A DNA stretch of 64,000 nucleotides, taken from positions 62,001-126,000 of the forward strand of contig NZ_LRUJ01000006.1 in the NCBI RefSeq assembly GCF_001548475.1, read 5' to 3'. This stretch comes from Bordetella hinzii LMG 13501 (GTDB taxonomy: Bacteria; Pseudomonadota; Gammaproteobacteria; Burkholderiales; Burkholderiaceae_B). Each line of letters opens with the position of its first letter. The stretch's first letter is position 1. Shown here one piece after another: positions 43,931 to 54,468 of the stretch. Under the pieces are notes generated by a model that was given only the letters and a program-made list of their open reading frames with translations, did not search any database and was not told the origin of the DNA. The position numbers and the translations under genes are program-made.

Positions 43931-45046
43931 ATGAGCTCCCGCCCGATTTCCTTCCTGCATACCGCCGATTGGCAGATAGGCCGGCAGTACGGCCAGTTCG
44001 ACGATGACGATGCCGCCGTGCTGGCCGAGGCCCGCCTGGAGACGGTCGCCCGGCTGGCCGCGCTGGCGCGCGAGCGCGGCGTGGACGCCGTGCTGGTGGC
44101 CGGCGATGTCTTCGACACCCAGGCCGTCTCCGACCGCAGCATCAGGCGTCTATTCGACGCGCTGGCCGGCTATGCCGGGCCCTGGGTGATGATTCCCGGC
44201 AACCACGACGCGGCCCTGGCCGAAAGCGTGTGGACCCGCGCGCGCCAGCTGGACTGCATTCCCGCCAATGTGCATCTTGCGCTGCAGCCCGGCGTGATCG
44301 CCTTGCCAGGCTTGGCCGTGCTGGCCGCGCCGCTGACCCAGCGCCATACCTATGATGATGTCACGCGCGTCTTCGACAGCCTGGAAAGCCCGCCCGGCCT
44401 GCCGCGCGTGGGCCTGGCGCATGGCAGCGTGGCCGGGCGTCTGCCGGAGTCGGCCGATGCGGCCAATCCCATCGCGCCGGACCGCGCCGAGCGCGCGCGC
44501 CTGGACTACCTGGCCTTGGGCGACTGGCATGGCTGCCTGCGCGTGGGCGCGCGCTGCTGGTATGCGGGCACGCCCGAGCCCGACCGGTTTCGCGGCAATG
44601 CGCCCGGTTTCGCGCTGCACGTGCGGCTGGCCGGGGGCGAGCCCGAGGTCGAGCAGGTGGCGGTGGGCCGTTATCGCTGGCTGGACTGGGACGTGGAACT
44701 TGCGCTGCCGGCCGATGCCGAGATGCTGGAGGCGCGCCTGCAGGCCCTGCAGGCCGATGATGTCTTGCGCTTGAGCCTGCGCGGCAGTGTGTCGCTGGCC
44801 GCCTGGGAGCGCCTGGCCCAGGCTATCGGCCGCGCCGAGGCCCGGCTGCGCGCGCTGCGCCTGGAGCACGAGGCGCTCGGCCTGGAGCCCGACGAGGCCG
44901 ACTTCGCCGCCCTGGACGGCGGCGGCTATGTGGGCGAAGTGGCCGCGCGGCTGCGCGCCATGCAGGGCGATCCGCAAGCCGCCCCGGTCGCGCGCGAGGC
45001 GCTGCGCATCCTGATGCGCCTGGCGCGCGAGGAGCGCGGCGCATGA
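43931..45046 (+). CDS. YhaO-like DNA repair exonuclease (metallophosphoesterase)
   Basis: 371 residues. Mre11/SbcD-like phosphoesterase motifs: FLHTADWQIG (Asp13, with Gln15 where the classical DxH has His), VAGDVFD (Asp59), GNHD (91-93), AHGS (His164) and LGDWHG (Asp198/His200 in place of GHxH). The altered ligands recur in YhaO-type proteins as I remember them. It is coupled to a YhaN-like SMC-type ATPase (4-bp overlap at 45043), forming an SbcCD-like pair likely acting on DNA ends. Confidence 0.88.
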   Translation: MSSRPISFLHTADWQIGRQYGQFDDDDAAVLAEARLETVARLAALARERGVDAVLVAGDVFDTQAVSDRSIRRLFDALAGYAGPWVMIPGNHDAALAESVWTRARQLDCIPANVHLALQPGVIALPGLAVLAAPLTQRHTYDDVTRVFDSLESPPGLPRVGLAHGSVAGRLPESADAANPIAPDRAERARLDYLALGDWHGCLRVGARCWYAGTPEPDRFRGNAPGFALHVRLAGGEPEVEQVAVGRYRWLDWDVELALPADAEMLEARLQALQADDVLRLSLRGSVSLAAWERLAQAIGRAEARLRALRLEHEALGLEPDEADFAALDGGGYVGEVAARLRAMQGDPQAAPVAREALRILMRLAREERGA

Positions 45047-47670
45047 GGCTGCATCGCATCGCCTTGCAAGAGTTCCGCAAGTTCCGCGAGCCGGCGGCGC
45101 TGGAGCGCCTGGATCCCGGATTGAACATCATCGCCGGGCCCAACGAGGCCGGCAAATCCACCTATGCCCTGGCGCTGAGGGCGGCCTTCCTGGAGCGCTA
45201 CAGCACCAGCAAGGTGGCCGACCTGGCGCCTTATGGCATGGCCGGCGCGCGGCCTTCGGTCACGGTGGCGTTCGAGCATGCCGGCCGGCAGTACGAACTG
45301 CGCAAGCAGTTCCTGCACCGGGCGCGCTGCGAGCTCTTGATCGACGGCCAGCGCCTGGAGGGCGAGGCGGCCGAGCAGGCGCTGGCCCAGTTGCTCGGCT
45401 TCGAGATCCCGGGGCGCGGCCAGAGCCGGCCGGAGCATGCCGGGGTGCCGGGATTGCTGTGGATCGCGCAAGGCAGCGGCCAGGACATCGCCGAGCCCGC
45501 CCAGCATGCCGGCGCGCAAGTGCGCGAGGCCCTGACGCGGATCACCGGCGAGCTGGCCAGCCAGGACGGCGACCGCCTGCATGCGCAGGTCCAGGAAGCG
45601 CGCGCGGCGCTGCTGGATGCGCGCGGCGGCAAGCCCAAGGGCGCCTACAAGGCGGCCGAGGACAATTGGGCGCGCCTGGGCCAGGCCCGCGAGGCCCTGC
45701 TGCGCGAGCGCGCCGAGCTGGACGCCGATGTCGACCGCCTGGCCCTGTGGCGGGCCGAGTACGAACACAATGAACGCGAAGCGCCCTGGCTGGCGCTGGA
45801 ACAGCAGGCCGCGCAGGCGCGCGCCCAGCTGCAGGCGCTGGTGCGCCAGGAAGAGGCCGTGCAGCGTTTGCGCCAGGACGCCGACGAGGCGCAGCGCCTG
45901 GCCCAGGCGCTGCGCGAGCAGGCCGCCCGCGACCAGCAGGATGCCGAGACGCTCGGGCAGCTGCGTGCCGACGCCGCCGGCGCGGCCCGGTCCGTGGCCC
46001 AGGCCGCCGAGGCCGCGGCGCGCGCCGCCCAGGCCCGCGAGCAGGCCGAGGCGGCACTGCAGGGCGCGCGCGCGGCAGTGGAGGCCTTGCAGGAAGCGCG
46101 CCGGCAGGCCGAGATGCGTGATGCGCTGCGGCGGGTGCTCAATGACGAGGCGCGCCTGGCGGCCGCGCTGGACGCCGCCCAGGCGGCCGAGACCCAGGCC
46201 GCGGACCTCGAGGCCCAATGGCGCCAGGCGCGCATCGATGCCGAACGCCTGGCGGCCTTGCGCAAGCTCGGACAGCAATGCGAGGGCTTGCGCCTGCGCC
46301 AGGAGGCCGCGGCCACGCGCATCCGCCACATCCTCGAGCCCGGCGCCAGCCTGACGCTGGACGGACAGGCGTTGCGCGGCGAGGGCGAAGCCTTGTTGTC
46401 CGAAGCCGCCGAGCTCCGGCTGCCCGGGCTGGGCGCGCTGCTCATCCAGCCCGGCGGACAGGATCTGCCGGCCTTGCGGCGGGAGCTGGCCGACGCCCAG
46501 GCGCGGCTGGCGCAAGGCCTGTCCGCCCTCGGCGTGCCCAGCCTGGCGCAGGGCGAAGCGCGGCTGGCGCGGGCCGAGCAACTGGAACGCGAGCTGGCGC
46601 AAGCCAGGCTGGCCCTGGCCGCGCATGCTCCGCAAGGGCTGGCGGCCCGGCGCGCCGAACTGGCCGAGGCCACGCGCACGCGCGAACGCCTGCAGGCCCA
46701 GTTGGCGCCCGAGGCGCCGGGCGACGACCTGGAGCCGCGCCTGGCCGCGGCCGGTGATGAACTGCGCCGCTGCCAGGCGCAGGCCGAGACCGCGCAGCGC
46801 CTGGCGCGCGAGGCCGAGGCCAACCATGTCCAGGCCCTGGGCCGGGCCGGCGCGCTGCGCGAACAGTACGAAAGCCGCCAGGCGGCTTTCGATGACGAGA
46901 CGCAAGCCGCGCGCCGGGCGGCGCGGGCGGTGCAATTCACCCAGGCCGAAGCGCGCGAGCAGGCGTGCCGGCGCCAGGCCGAGCAGGCCGAGGCGGCGTT
47001 GGCCGCGCAACGGCCCGACCTGGTCAAGCAGGACGCCGAGCGCTATGCGCGCTCGGCCGACCTGGCGCGCCAGGCGCAGCAGGAACGCCATGCGCGCCTG
47101 CTGCAATTGCAGGGCCGGCTGGAGCAGGCCGGCGCCCAGGGGCTGGGCGAGCGGCTGGCCGAGACCGAGGCCGAATGGCAGCGCGCCGGGCGCCTGCGCG
47201 ACGACTATGCGCGCCGCGCGGCGGCCTTGGACCTGCTCTGGCGGCTGTTGGGCGAACAGCGCGAGAGCGCCACGCGCCGCCTCTTGCGGCCGCTGTCCGA
47301 GCGCCTGTCGCATTATCTGGGCTTGCTCTTTCCGGGCGCGGATCTGCGCCTGGATGACAACCTGCTGCCCGTGGCGCTGGCGCGCGCCGAGACCGAGGAT
47401 GCCCTGGCCGCCCTGAGTTTCGGCACGCGCGAGCAGTTGGGGCTGCTGGCCCGCCTGGCCTACGCGGACCTTCTGCGGCAGGCGGGACGGCCGACCCTGC
47501 TGGTGCTGGACGACGCCCTGGTGCATGCCGACGGCAGCCGGCGCGAGCGGGTCAAGCGGGCCTTGTTCGATGCCGCCACGCGGCATCAGATCCTGCTGTT
47601 CACCTGCCACGCCGAGGCGTGGCAGGACATGGGGGTGGCGGTGCGCCACCTCGATGCGCTTACTCGGTGA
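45043..47670 (+). CDS. YhaN-like SMC/Rad50-type ATPase
   Basis: 875 residues. Walker A AGPNEAGKST (31-40), a very long Ala/Arg/Glu-rich coiled coil (about 190-760), then the ABC signature region LSFGTREQLGLLARL and Walker B TLLVLDDALVHAD near the C-terminus. There is no CxxC zinc hook in the coiled coil, unlike Rad50. It should dimerise through its ATPase heads and control the YhaO-like nuclease. Its end overlaps the convergent Bug gene by 11 bp. Confidence 0.88.
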   Translation: MRLHRIALQEFRKFREPAALERLDPGLNIIAGPNEAGKSTYALALRAAFLERYSTSKVADLAPYGMAGARPSVTVAFEHAGRQYELRKQFLHRARCELLIDGQRLEGEAAEQALAQLLGFEIPGRGQSRPEHAGVPGLLWIAQGSGQDIAEPAQHAGAQVREALTRITGELASQDGDRLHAQVQEARAALLDARGGKPKGAYKAAEDNWARLGQAREALLRERAELDADVDRLALWRAEYEHNEREAPWLALEQQAAQARAQLQALVRQEEAVQRLRQDADEAQRLAQALREQAARDQQDAETLGQLRADAAGAARSVAQAAEAAARAAQAREQAEAALQGARAAVEALQEARRQAEMRDALRRVLNDEARLAAALDAAQAAETQAADLEAQWRQARIDAERLAALRKLGQQCEGLRLRQEAAATRIRHILEPGASLTLDGQALRGEGEALLSEAAELRLPGLGALLIQPGGQDLPALRRELADAQARLAQGLSALGVPSLAQGEARLARAEQLERELAQARLALAAHAPQGLAARRAELAEATRTRERLQAQLAPEAPGDDLEPRLAAAGDELRRCQAQAETAQRLAREAEANHVQALGRAGALREQYESRQAAFDDETQAARRAARAVQFTQAEAREQACRRQAEQAEAALAAQRPDLVKQDAERYARSADLARQAQQERHARLLQLQGRLEQAGAQGLGERLAETEAEWQRAGRLRDDYARRAAALDLLWRLLGEQRESATRRLLRPLSERLSHYLGLLFPGADLRLDDNLLPVALARAETEDALAALSFGTREQLGLLARLAYADLLRQAGRPTLLVLDDALVHADGSRRERVKRALFDAATRHQILLFTCHAEAWQDMGVAVRHLDALTR

Positions 47671-48631
47671 GCTGGATCTTCTGCTCGCGCGCGATCTTCT
47701 GGCGCAGTTCGAGTTCACGCTTGATGAGCGCGGCGTAGGCCTCGGGCGTTCCGCCGTCGATCTGCGAGCCGCCGTCGATCAGGCGCTGGGCTGTCTTGGG
47801 GTCCTTCAGCGCGCGCGCGGCGGCGTCGTGCACCCGCTGCACCACGGCCGGGGACACGCCGGCCGGCGCCACCAGGCCATACCAGGCCATGTTGTTCATG
47901 TCCGGCATGCCCGCCTCGGCGAAGGTGGGCACATTCTCCAGGCCCGGGACGCGCTGGCTGGAGGCGACCGCCAGGGCGCGCAGCTTGCCCGACTGGATGT
48001 GCGGCATCGACGAGGGCAGGTTGTCGAACTGCGCGCTCACCTGGCCGGCGATGGTGTCGTTCAGGCCGGGGCCCGAGCCGCGGTAAGGCACATGGATGAA
48101 ATCGGGCGTGCCGGTCAGGGACTTGAACAATTCGCCATCCAGGTGCGAGATGCCGCCCGTGCCGGCCGAGGCATAGCTGTACTTGCCCGGATTGGCCTTG
48201 AGCAAGGCGACGAACTCCTGCAGGTTCTGCGCTGGCACCTTGGGGTTGACTGTCAGCACATTGGGCACGTTGACCAGGTTGATGATGGGCGTGAAGTCTT
48301 TCAGCGGGTTGTAGGGCGTCTTGGGATTGGTGGCCGGATTGGTCGCCATGGTGCTGACGGTGGCCATGCCCAGGGTGTAGCCGTCCGGCGCCGAACGGGC
48401 CAGCGCCTCCGCGCCGATGGCGCCGCCGCCGCCGCCCTTGTTCTCGACCACGATGGCCTGGCCCAGCTCGCGGCCCAGGCTTTCGGCGACCACGCGCGCC
48501 ACGATGTCGGTGGTGCCGCCGGCCGCGAAGGGCACGATCAGGCGGATGGGCCGGTCGGGGTAGTCGGCCATGGCCGGCGACGCGAGCACCGCGGCGCCAA
48601 GCGCCGCGCACAGCAGGGTACGGATTTTCAT
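47660..48631 (-). CDS. Bug-family (TctC-like) solute-binding protein
   Basis: 323 residues with a signal peptide (MKIRTLLCAALGAAVLASPAMA). Bug landmarks: YPDRPIRLIVPFAAGGTTDIVAR, GGGGGAIGAEALARSAPDGYT and YASAGTGGISHLDGELF. A second orphan periplasmic receptor, with no membrane transporter genes beside it. Ligand unknown. The 454 bp upstream (48632-49085) hold its promoter and that of the divergent antiporter operon. Confidence 0.93.
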   Translation of the reverse strand: MKIRTLLCAALGAAVLASPAMADYPDRPIRLIVPFAAGGTTDIVARVVAESLGRELGQAIVVENKGGGGGAIGAEALARSAPDGYTLGMATVSTMATNPATNPKTPYNPLKDFTPIINLVNVPNVLTVNPKVPAQNLQEFVALLKANPGKYSYASAGTGGISHLDGELFKSLTGTPDFIHVPYRGSGPGLNDTIAGQVSAQFDNLPSSMPHIQSGKLRALAVASSQRVPGLENVPTFAEAGMPDMNNMAWYGLVAPAGVSPAVVQRVHDAAARALKDPKTAQRLIDGGSQIDGGTPEAYAALIKRELELRQKIAREQKIQLTE

Positions 48632-48802
48632 AATGGGGCTATCTCCTCAGCGCGGCGGGCGGTCCGCCCCTTGCCGCAAGTTCAAAACATGCCTATCCGG
48701 CTTTGTGGGCCGGGCGCGGCATTCCACACAAAAAGCGGGCCGGGAGATAGCCGGGCTTACCCGAAGTCAGGCGGAAATATTGCGCCGCGTCAAACTCCGT
48801 CG

Positions 48803-48823
48803 ATTGCGCAATTATTGTGCAAT
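48803..48823. promoter_or_regulatory. Repeated palindrome between the Bug gene and the antiporter operon
   Basis: ATTGCGCAAT (48803-48812), one T, then ATTGTGCAAT (48814-48823). The first arm is itself a perfect palindrome, and together the two arms form both a direct and an inverted repeat with one mismatch. It lies in an AT-richer stretch, 172 bp before the Bug gene start and 263 bp before the antiporter start. A regulator site is likely; which gene it serves is unclear. I see no supported gene in 48632-49085. Confidence 0.55.
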
Positions 48824-49085
48824 GATCCTCGGGTTAATCGCAGTTATTCGTGCGTAACTTACAAGAATCTGATATTTTTCGTCTGAGTCTCCTGGCCGAT
48901 TTCGCCAGAACCCCCTCCGTAGTGTCCCCCAGCGCGCCCGCCGCCCTGGAGGAATGTGTTGTCTTATTCAGGACGGCGGCGAGCGGTAGTATGGGTCGAA
49001 CCAGGGCGTCTTCCGACCGCCTATCAGGCTTCACGCTCATCTCTCGCTGACCGCAAGAGAAGAGCCGGACCTTTCCCGGAGCGCC

Positions 49086-52013
49086 ATGTCGCTAATACTC
49101 ATTCTCGCTCTGCCGTTCGCCGGCAGCCTGTGCGCCGCGTTGTTGCCGGCAAATGCCCGCAACGCGGAAGCCTGGCTGGCTGGCCTGGTCGCGCTGGCCT
49201 CCACCTTGCTGGTGGCCAGCCTCTACCCCCAGATCGCGGCAGGCGAGGTGATACGGGCCCAGATATCGTGGGCGCCGGCGCTGGGTTTGCAGTTCGCGCT
49301 GCGCATGGACGGCTTTGCCTGGCTGTTCTCTTTCATCGTCTCCGGCATGGCCACGCTGGTGGTGCTTTATGCGCGCTACTACATGTCGCCCGAAGACCCG
49401 GTGCCGCGCTTTTTCTCCTTTTTCCAGGCCTTCATGGCCGCCATGCTGGGCGTGGTGCTGTCGGGCAACCTGATCCAGCTGGTCATGTTCTGGGAAATGA
49501 CCAGCCTGGCCTCCTTCATGCTGATCGCCTACTGGCATCATCGCGCCGACGCGCGGCGCGGCGCGCGCATGGCGCTGACGGTCACGGGCGCCGGCGGCCT
49601 CTGTCTGCTGGGCGGGGTGCTGCTGCTGGGCCATATCGTGGGCAGCTACGACATGGACGTGGTACTGCGCTCGGGCGACCTGGTGCGCGCCGACCCCTGG
49701 TATCCGGCCGCCCTGGCCCTGGTGGCCCTGGGCGCGCTCACCAAGAGCGCGCAATTTCCCTTCCAGTTCTGGCTGCCCAATGCCATGGCCGCGCCCACGC
49801 CGGTGTCGGCGTATCTGCACTCGGCCACCATGGTCAAGGCCGGGGTCTTCCTCCTGGCGCGCTTCTGGCCGCTCTTGGCCGGCACCGACGAATGGTTCTG
49901 GATCATCGGCGGGGCGGGGCTGTGCACGCTGGTGCTGGGCGCCTACGCGGCCATCTTCCAGCAGGACATGAAAGGCGTGCTGGCGTATTCCACCATCAGC
50001 CACCTGGGCCTGATCACGCTGCTGCTGGGCCTGAACAGCCCGCTGGCCTTGGTGGCGGCCATCTTCCACATGGTCAACCACGCCATTTTCAAGGCTTCGC
50101 TGTTCATGGCGGCCGGCATCGTCGACCACGAGACCGGCACGCGCGACGTCAATCGCCTGAGCGGGCTGTATTCCGCCATGCCGCTGACGGCCACGCTGGC
50201 CATGGTGGCCGCCGCGTCCATGGCGGGCGTGCCGCTGCTCAACGGCTTCATTTCCAAGGAAATGTTCTTCGCCGAAACCACCTTCATCACCGGCGACCGC
50301 TTCCTGGAGTATGGGCTGCCGCTGATGGCCACCGTGGCCGGCGCCTTCAGCGTGACCTATTCCCTGCGCTTCATCCTGCAGGTCTTCTTCGGCCCGCCGG
50401 CCACCGATTTGCCGCGTGCGCCGCACGAACCGCCGCGCTGGATGCTGTTTCCCAGCATGTTGCTGGTCCTGCTCTGCCTGGTGATCGGCGTCGTGCCCGG
50501 ACTGACCGTCGGGCCCGTGCTCACCATGGCCGCGCAGAGCATCCTGGGCGTGCACATGCCGCAGTTCAGCCTGTCTGTCTGGCACGGCTTCAACCTGCCG
50601 CTGGTCATGAGCCTGGTGGCCATGACCGCCGGGGTGCTGCTCTACCTGGCGCTGCGCGCCCATCAGGCGGCCCATCCGGGACATGTGCCCTTCATCTACC
50701 GCATGGATGGCCGGCGCACGTTCGAATATCTCTTCGAGGCCAGCTCCGTGGCCGCGCGCTGGCTGCTGCGCCGCCTGGCCTCGCCGCGCCTGCAGGTGCA
50801 GATGCTGGTCATCGTGATCGGCACCTTGCTGGTGGCCTGGCTGCCCTTGCGCGTGCCGGGCTGGCTGGACGGGCAGGGGCCGCGCACGCCGGCTGACCCG
50901 GTCTTCCTATTGCTCTGGCTGGCCGGCGGCGCCTGCGCGCTGGGCGCGGCCTACCAGGCCAAATACCACCGCCTGGCCTCGCTGACGCTGTCCGGCGGCG
51001 CGGGGCTGGTGACCTGCCTCACCTTTGTCTGGTTTTCGGCGCCCGATCTCGCCCTGACGCAGCTGGCCGTCGAGGTCGTGACCGTCGTGCTCCTGCTGCT
51101 GGGCCTGCGCTGGCTGCCGCGGCGCATCGTGGGCGAGGGCGAGGATGAACGTCCCGGCCTGAAGGCGCGCCTGCGACGCGCGCGCGACCTGGGCCTGGCC
51201 GCGCTGGCCGGCCTGTCCATGAGCGCCATCGCCTACGCCATGCTGACCCGTCCGGTGGGCGACACCATTTCCTCCTTCTTTGTCGAGGAAGCCCTGCCCG
51301 AAGGCGGCGGCACCAATGTGGTCAACGTGATCCTGGTGGATTTCCGCGGCTTTGACACCTTGGGCGAGATCACGGTGCTGGGCATCGTGGCCCTGACGGT
51401 CTACGCGCTGCTGCGCCGCTTCCGTCCGGCCCAGGAAAGCATCGAGATGCCGAGCCAGCAGCGCGACCAGGACGGGCTGCTGCCCGGCCAGGCGCCGCCC
51501 GCGCCAGACACCAAGTCGCCGCTGCCGCAAGGCGCGATGCGCATTCCGGCCGTGCTGGTGCGCCTCCTGCTGCCGGTGGCCGTGCTGGTGTCGGTCTATC
51601 TGCTGCTGCGCGGACACAATCTGCCGGGCGGCGGCTTCGTCGGCGGCCTGGTCATGGCGACCTCGGTCATCCTGCAATACATGGTGGGCGGTGTGTACTG
51701 GGTGGAATCGCGCAGCCGGCTCAACCCGCAGCACTGGGTCGGCCTGGGGCTGCTGGCCGCCGGCGCGGCGGCGGTCTCGGCCTGGCTGGCCCTGCGTCCC
51801 TTCCTGTCGGCGCTGGCCTGGGACCTCCACCTGCCGCTGGTGGGCAAGATCCATCTGTCCAGCGTGCTGTTGTTCGACCTCGGCGTCTACATGCTGGTCG
51901 TCGGCGCGACCGTGTTGGTGCTGGTGGCGCTGGCCCACCAGTCCTTGCGCGCGCAGCGCAAGCTGGCGGCCGAAGCGCAGGCCGAAGCCGACACCGCGAT
52001 CAAGGGAGCGTGA
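49086..52013 (+). CDS. phaAB: Cation/proton antiporter subunit A fused to subunit B (PhaAB/MrpAB type)
   Basis: 975 residues. Residues 1 to about 780 are the NuoL-like MrpA body ([37 protein letters not shown]); from about 817 follows an MrpB domain ([19 protein letters not shown]). This A+B fusion is typical of proteobacterial group 2 Pha/Mrp systems. The complex exchanges Na+ or K+ for H+ across the inner membrane. First gene of a six-gene operon; CCCGGAG precedes the start. Confidence 0.95.
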   Translation: MSLILILALPFAGSLCAALLPANARNAEAWLAGLVALASTLLVASLYPQIAAGEVIRAQISWAPALGLQFALRMDGFAWLFSFIVSGMATLVVLYARYYMSPEDPVPRFFSFFQAFMAAMLGVVLSGNLIQLVMFWEMTSLASFMLIAYWHHRADARRGARMALTVTGAGGLCLLGGVLLLGHIVGSYDMDVVLRSGDLVRADPWYPAALALVALGALTKSAQFPFQFWLPNAMAAPTPVSAYLHSATMVKAGVFLLARFWPLLAGTDEWFWIIGGAGLCTLVLGAYAAIFQQDMKGVLAYSTISHLGLITLLLGLNSPLALVAAIFHMVNHAIFKASLFMAAGIVDHETGTRDVNRLSGLYSAMPLTATLAMVAAASMAGVPLLNGFISKEMFFAETTFITGDRFLEYGLPLMATVAGAFSVTYSLRFILQVFFGPPATDLPRAPHEPPRWMLFPSMLLVLLCLVIGVVPGLTVGPVLTMAAQSILGVHMPQFSLSVWHGFNLPLVMSLVAMTAGVLLYLALRAHQAAHPGHVPFIYRMDGRRTFEYLFEASSVAARWLLRRLASPRLQVQMLVIVIGTLLVAWLPLRVPGWLDGQGPRTPADPVFLLLWLAGGACALGAAYQAKYHRLASLTLSGGAGLVTCLTFVWFSAPDLALTQLAVEVVTVVLLLLGLRWLPRRIVGEGEDERPGLKARLRRARDLGLAALAGLSMSAIAYAMLTRPVGDTISSFFVEEALPEGGGTNVVNVILVDFRGFDTLGEITVLGIVALTVYALLRRFRPAQESIEMPSQQRDQDGLLPGQAPPAPDTKSPLPQGAMRIPAVLVRLLLPVAVLVSVYLLLRGHNLPGGGFVGGLVMATSVILQYMVGGVYWVESRSRLNPQHWVGLGLLAAGAAAVSAWLALRPFLSALAWDLHLPLVGKIHLSSVLLFDLGVYMLVVGATVLVLVALAHQSLRAQRKLAAEAQAEADTAIKGA

Positions 52014-52014
52014 C

Positions 52015-52359
52015 ATGGAATGGATATACGCAATCGCCATCGGCGTGCTGGTCGGCTCCGGCGTCTGGCTGCTGCTGCGGCCCCGGACCTTCCAGGTCAT
52101 CATGGGCCTGTCGCTCATCTCCTATGCCGTCAATCTCTTCATCTTCGGCATGGGGCGGTTGACGGTGGGGCGCCCGCCGGTGGTCGATCCGCTGGTGCCG
52201 CCCGACCCCAGCGTCTACGCGGATCCGCTGCCGCAGGCCCTGGTCCTGACCGCCATCGTCATCGGCTTTGCGACGACGGCCTTGTTTCTAGTGGTGCTGC
52301 TGGCCTCGCGGGGCCTGACGGGCACCGACCACGTTGACGGCCGGGAGCCCGAATCTTGA
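52015..52359 (+). CDS. phaC: Cation/proton antiporter subunit C
   Basis: 114 residues with three helices, similar to NuoK: GVWLLLRPRTFQVIMGLSLISYAVNLFIF (in parts) and the conserved PLPQALVLTAIVIGFATTA. It starts 1 bp after the subunit A stop codon and its end overlaps subunit D by 4 bp. Part of the membrane core of the Mrp complex. Confidence 0.95.
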   Translation: MEWIYAIAIGVLVGSGVWLLLRPRTFQVIMGLSLISYAVNLFIFGMGRLTVGRPPVVDPLVPPDPSVYADPLPQALVLTAIVIGFATTALFLVVLLASRGLTGTDHVDGREPES

Positions 52360-53984
52360 TCGATTGGCAGCAACATCTCCCCATCTATCCCATCGCGGTG
52401 CCGCTGCTGGCCGGCGCCGTCATGCTGCTGCTGGCCGATACCCGGCGCCGCGAACGCGCCTTCATCGCCGTCGTCTCCACGCTGCTGCAGCTGGGCAGCG
52501 CCATCGCGCTCCTGGCCCTGGCCGGCGGCGCCCACGGCATCTGGCCCACCGGCATCGGTGTCTATCTGCCCGGCGACTGGCCCGCGCCCTTCGGCATCGT
52601 GCTGGTGGTCGACCGCTTGGCGGCCGTCATGCTCACGCTCACCGCCACGCTGGGCCTGGCCACGCTGATCTACTCCCTGGCCCGCTGGGACCGCGCGGGC
52701 GTGCATTTCCATTCGCTGTTCCAGTTCCTGCTCATGGGCCTGAACGGCGCCTTCCTGACGGGCGACCTGTTCAACCTCTTCGTGTTCTTCGAGGTGCTGC
52801 TGGCGGCTTCCTATGGGTTGCTGCTGCATGGCTCCGGCGCGGCCCGGGTCAGCGCCGGGCTGCAATACATCGCCGTCAACCTGGTGGCGTCCTTCCTGCT
52901 GCTGATCAGCATCGCGCTCATCTACGGCGTAACCGGCACGCTGAACATGGCCGACCTGGCCGTGCGCGCGGGCACGCTGGTCGGCACCGACCGGCGCCTG
53001 TTCGAAGCCGGGGCGGCCATCCTGGGCGTGGCCTTCCTGGTCAAGGCCGGCGCCTGGCCGCTGAACTTCTGGCTGGTCAGCGGCTATGGTTCGGCCTGCG
53101 CGCCGGTGGCGGCCATGTTCTCCATCATGACCAAGGTCGGCATCTACTCGCTGCTGCGCATCGGCTCGCTGCTGCTGCCCACCGGGGCCCCTTCGGCCTT
53201 CAGCCTGGACTGGATGTTCGCCGTCGGGCTGGCCACCCTGATCTTCGGCGGCGTGGGCATCCTGGCCTCGCAGCAGATGGAAAAACTGGCGGGCTATTGC
53301 GTCATCGTCTCGGCCGGCACGCTCTTGACGGCGCTGGGCATGCCGGGCGTGACGCTGACCGGGCCGGCCCTGTTCTATCTGCTCAGCTCCGTGCTGGCCA
53401 CCGGCGCTTTCTTCCTGCTGACCGAGTTGGTCGAGCGCACGCGCAGCTTCGGGGCCAACGTGCTGGCCGTGACCATGGACAGTTTCGACCTCGACGACCC
53501 CGCCGCGCCCAATCGCTCGGACGACGTGGTCGGGGTGGCGATTCCGGCGGCCATGGCCTTCCTGGGGCTGGCCTTCGTGTCCTGCGCGCTGCTGGTCACC
53601 GGCCTGCCGCCGCTGTCGGGCTTCGTGGCCAAGTTCTCGCTCTTGTCGGCGGCGGTGACAGCGGCCAATACGTCCGCGCCGCCCCTGGATGCCTGGCTGC
53701 TGGTGGCCGCCGTGCTCCTGTCCGGCCTGGCCGGCCTGATGGCGCTGGGCCGCGCGGGCATCCGCATCTTCTGGAGCGGCGAAGAGCGCTCCACGCCGCG
53801 GCTGCGGGTGCTCGAGGCCGGCCCCGTGGCCGTGCTCATCCTGCTGTGCGTGGCGCTGGTGGCCGCCGCCGGGCCGGTGTCGGCCTATCTGGACGCGGCC
53901 GCCCAGTCGCTGGATACGCCGGCCGCCTATATCGAGGCCGTGCTCTCCAAGCAGCCGGTGCGCGTGATCGGGGAGGACCACTGA
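52356..53984 (+). CDS. phaD: Cation/proton antiporter subunit D
   Basis: 542 residues, NuoN/NuoL-like with about 14 helices. Landmarks: GDLFNLFVFFEVLLAASYGLL, VKAGAWPLNFWLVSGYGSA (the conserved Lys of the proton path) and TGLPPLSGFVAKFSLL. It overlaps subunit C by 4 bp and is followed 1 bp later by subunit E. Confidence 0.95.
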   Translation: MIDWQQHLPIYPIAVPLLAGAVMLLLADTRRRERAFIAVVSTLLQLGSAIALLALAGGAHGIWPTGIGVYLPGDWPAPFGIVLVVDRLAAVMLTLTATLGLATLIYSLARWDRAGVHFHSLFQFLLMGLNGAFLTGDLFNLFVFFEVLLAASYGLLLHGSGAARVSAGLQYIAVNLVASFLLLISIALIYGVTGTLNMADLAVRAGTLVGTDRRLFEAGAAILGVAFLVKAGAWPLNFWLVSGYGSACAPVAAMFSIMTKVGIYSLLRIGSLLLPTGAPSAFSLDWMFAVGLATLIFGGVGILASQQMEKLAGYCVIVSAGTLLTALGMPGVTLTGPALFYLLSSVLATGAFFLLTELVERTRSFGANVLAVTMDSFDLDDPAAPNRSDDVVGVAIPAAMAFLGLAFVSCALLVTGLPPLSGFVAKFSLLSAAVTAANTSAPPLDAWLLVAAVLLSGLAGLMALGRAGIRIFWSGEERSTPRLRVLEAGPVAVLILLCVALVAAAGPVSAYLDAAAQSLDTPAAYIEAVLSKQPVRVIGEDH

Positions 53985-53985
53985 G

Positions 53986-54468
53986 ATGCGCGACCTCTTC
54001 GGCAAAATGCTCCTGCCGCTGGGCATGTTCCTGCTCTGGCTGCTGCTCAACGAATCGCTGTCCTGGGGGCAGGTCGCGCTGGGCGGCGCCCTGGCGCTGT
54101 GGCTGGGCTGGGCCTCCACGCGGCTGCGGCCGCTCAAGGCCAAGCCGCGCCGCTTCTATCTGCTGCCCGGGCTGTTCTGCCGCGTGCTGGTGGATATCGT
54201 CCGCTCCAACTGGGCGGTCACCCAGCTCATCTGGCGGCCCCATGCGGCCATGTCGCCAGGCTTTATGCGCATCCCGCTGACCCTGCGCGATCCGCACGGC
54301 CAGGCCATGCTGGTCTGCATCCTGACCTACACGCCGGGCACGGTCGTCGTCGACATCTCGAGCGACAACGCGCTCACCCTGCATGTGCTCGACCTGCAGA
54401 ACGAAGACGAGTGGGTGGCGCTGGTCAAGGGACGCTATGAGCGCACGCTGATGGAGGTATTCGAATAA
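53986..54468 (+). CDS. phaE: Cation/proton antiporter subunit E
   Basis: 160 residues. N-terminal helices (MLLPLGMFLLWLLLNESLSW) and a soluble C-terminus with LTYTPGTVVVDISSDNALTLHVLDLQ, the MrpE signature. It overlaps subunit F by 1 bp (TAATG). Confidence 0.94.
   Translation: MRDLFGKMLLPLGMFLLWLLLNESLSWGQVALGGALALWLGWASTRLRPLKAKPRRFYLLPGLFCRVLVDIVRSNWAVTQLIWRPHAAMSPGFMRIPLTLRDPHGQAMLVCILTYTPGTVVVDISSDNALTLHVLDLQNEDEWVALVKGRYERTLMEVFE

Noticed and set aside
44926-47718. 930-codon open frame antisense to the YhaN-like ATPase gene
   Set aside because: It lies wholly opposite a gene with clear ATPase motifs, is rich in Gln/Arg/Gly with no recognisable domain, and is explained by G+C-biased codons on the other strand.
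48850-49050. 66-codon open frame in the gap before the antiporter operon
   Set aside because: No ribosome-binding site, no similarity I recognise, and no amino-acid pattern typical of a protein. A leader function cannot be excluded.
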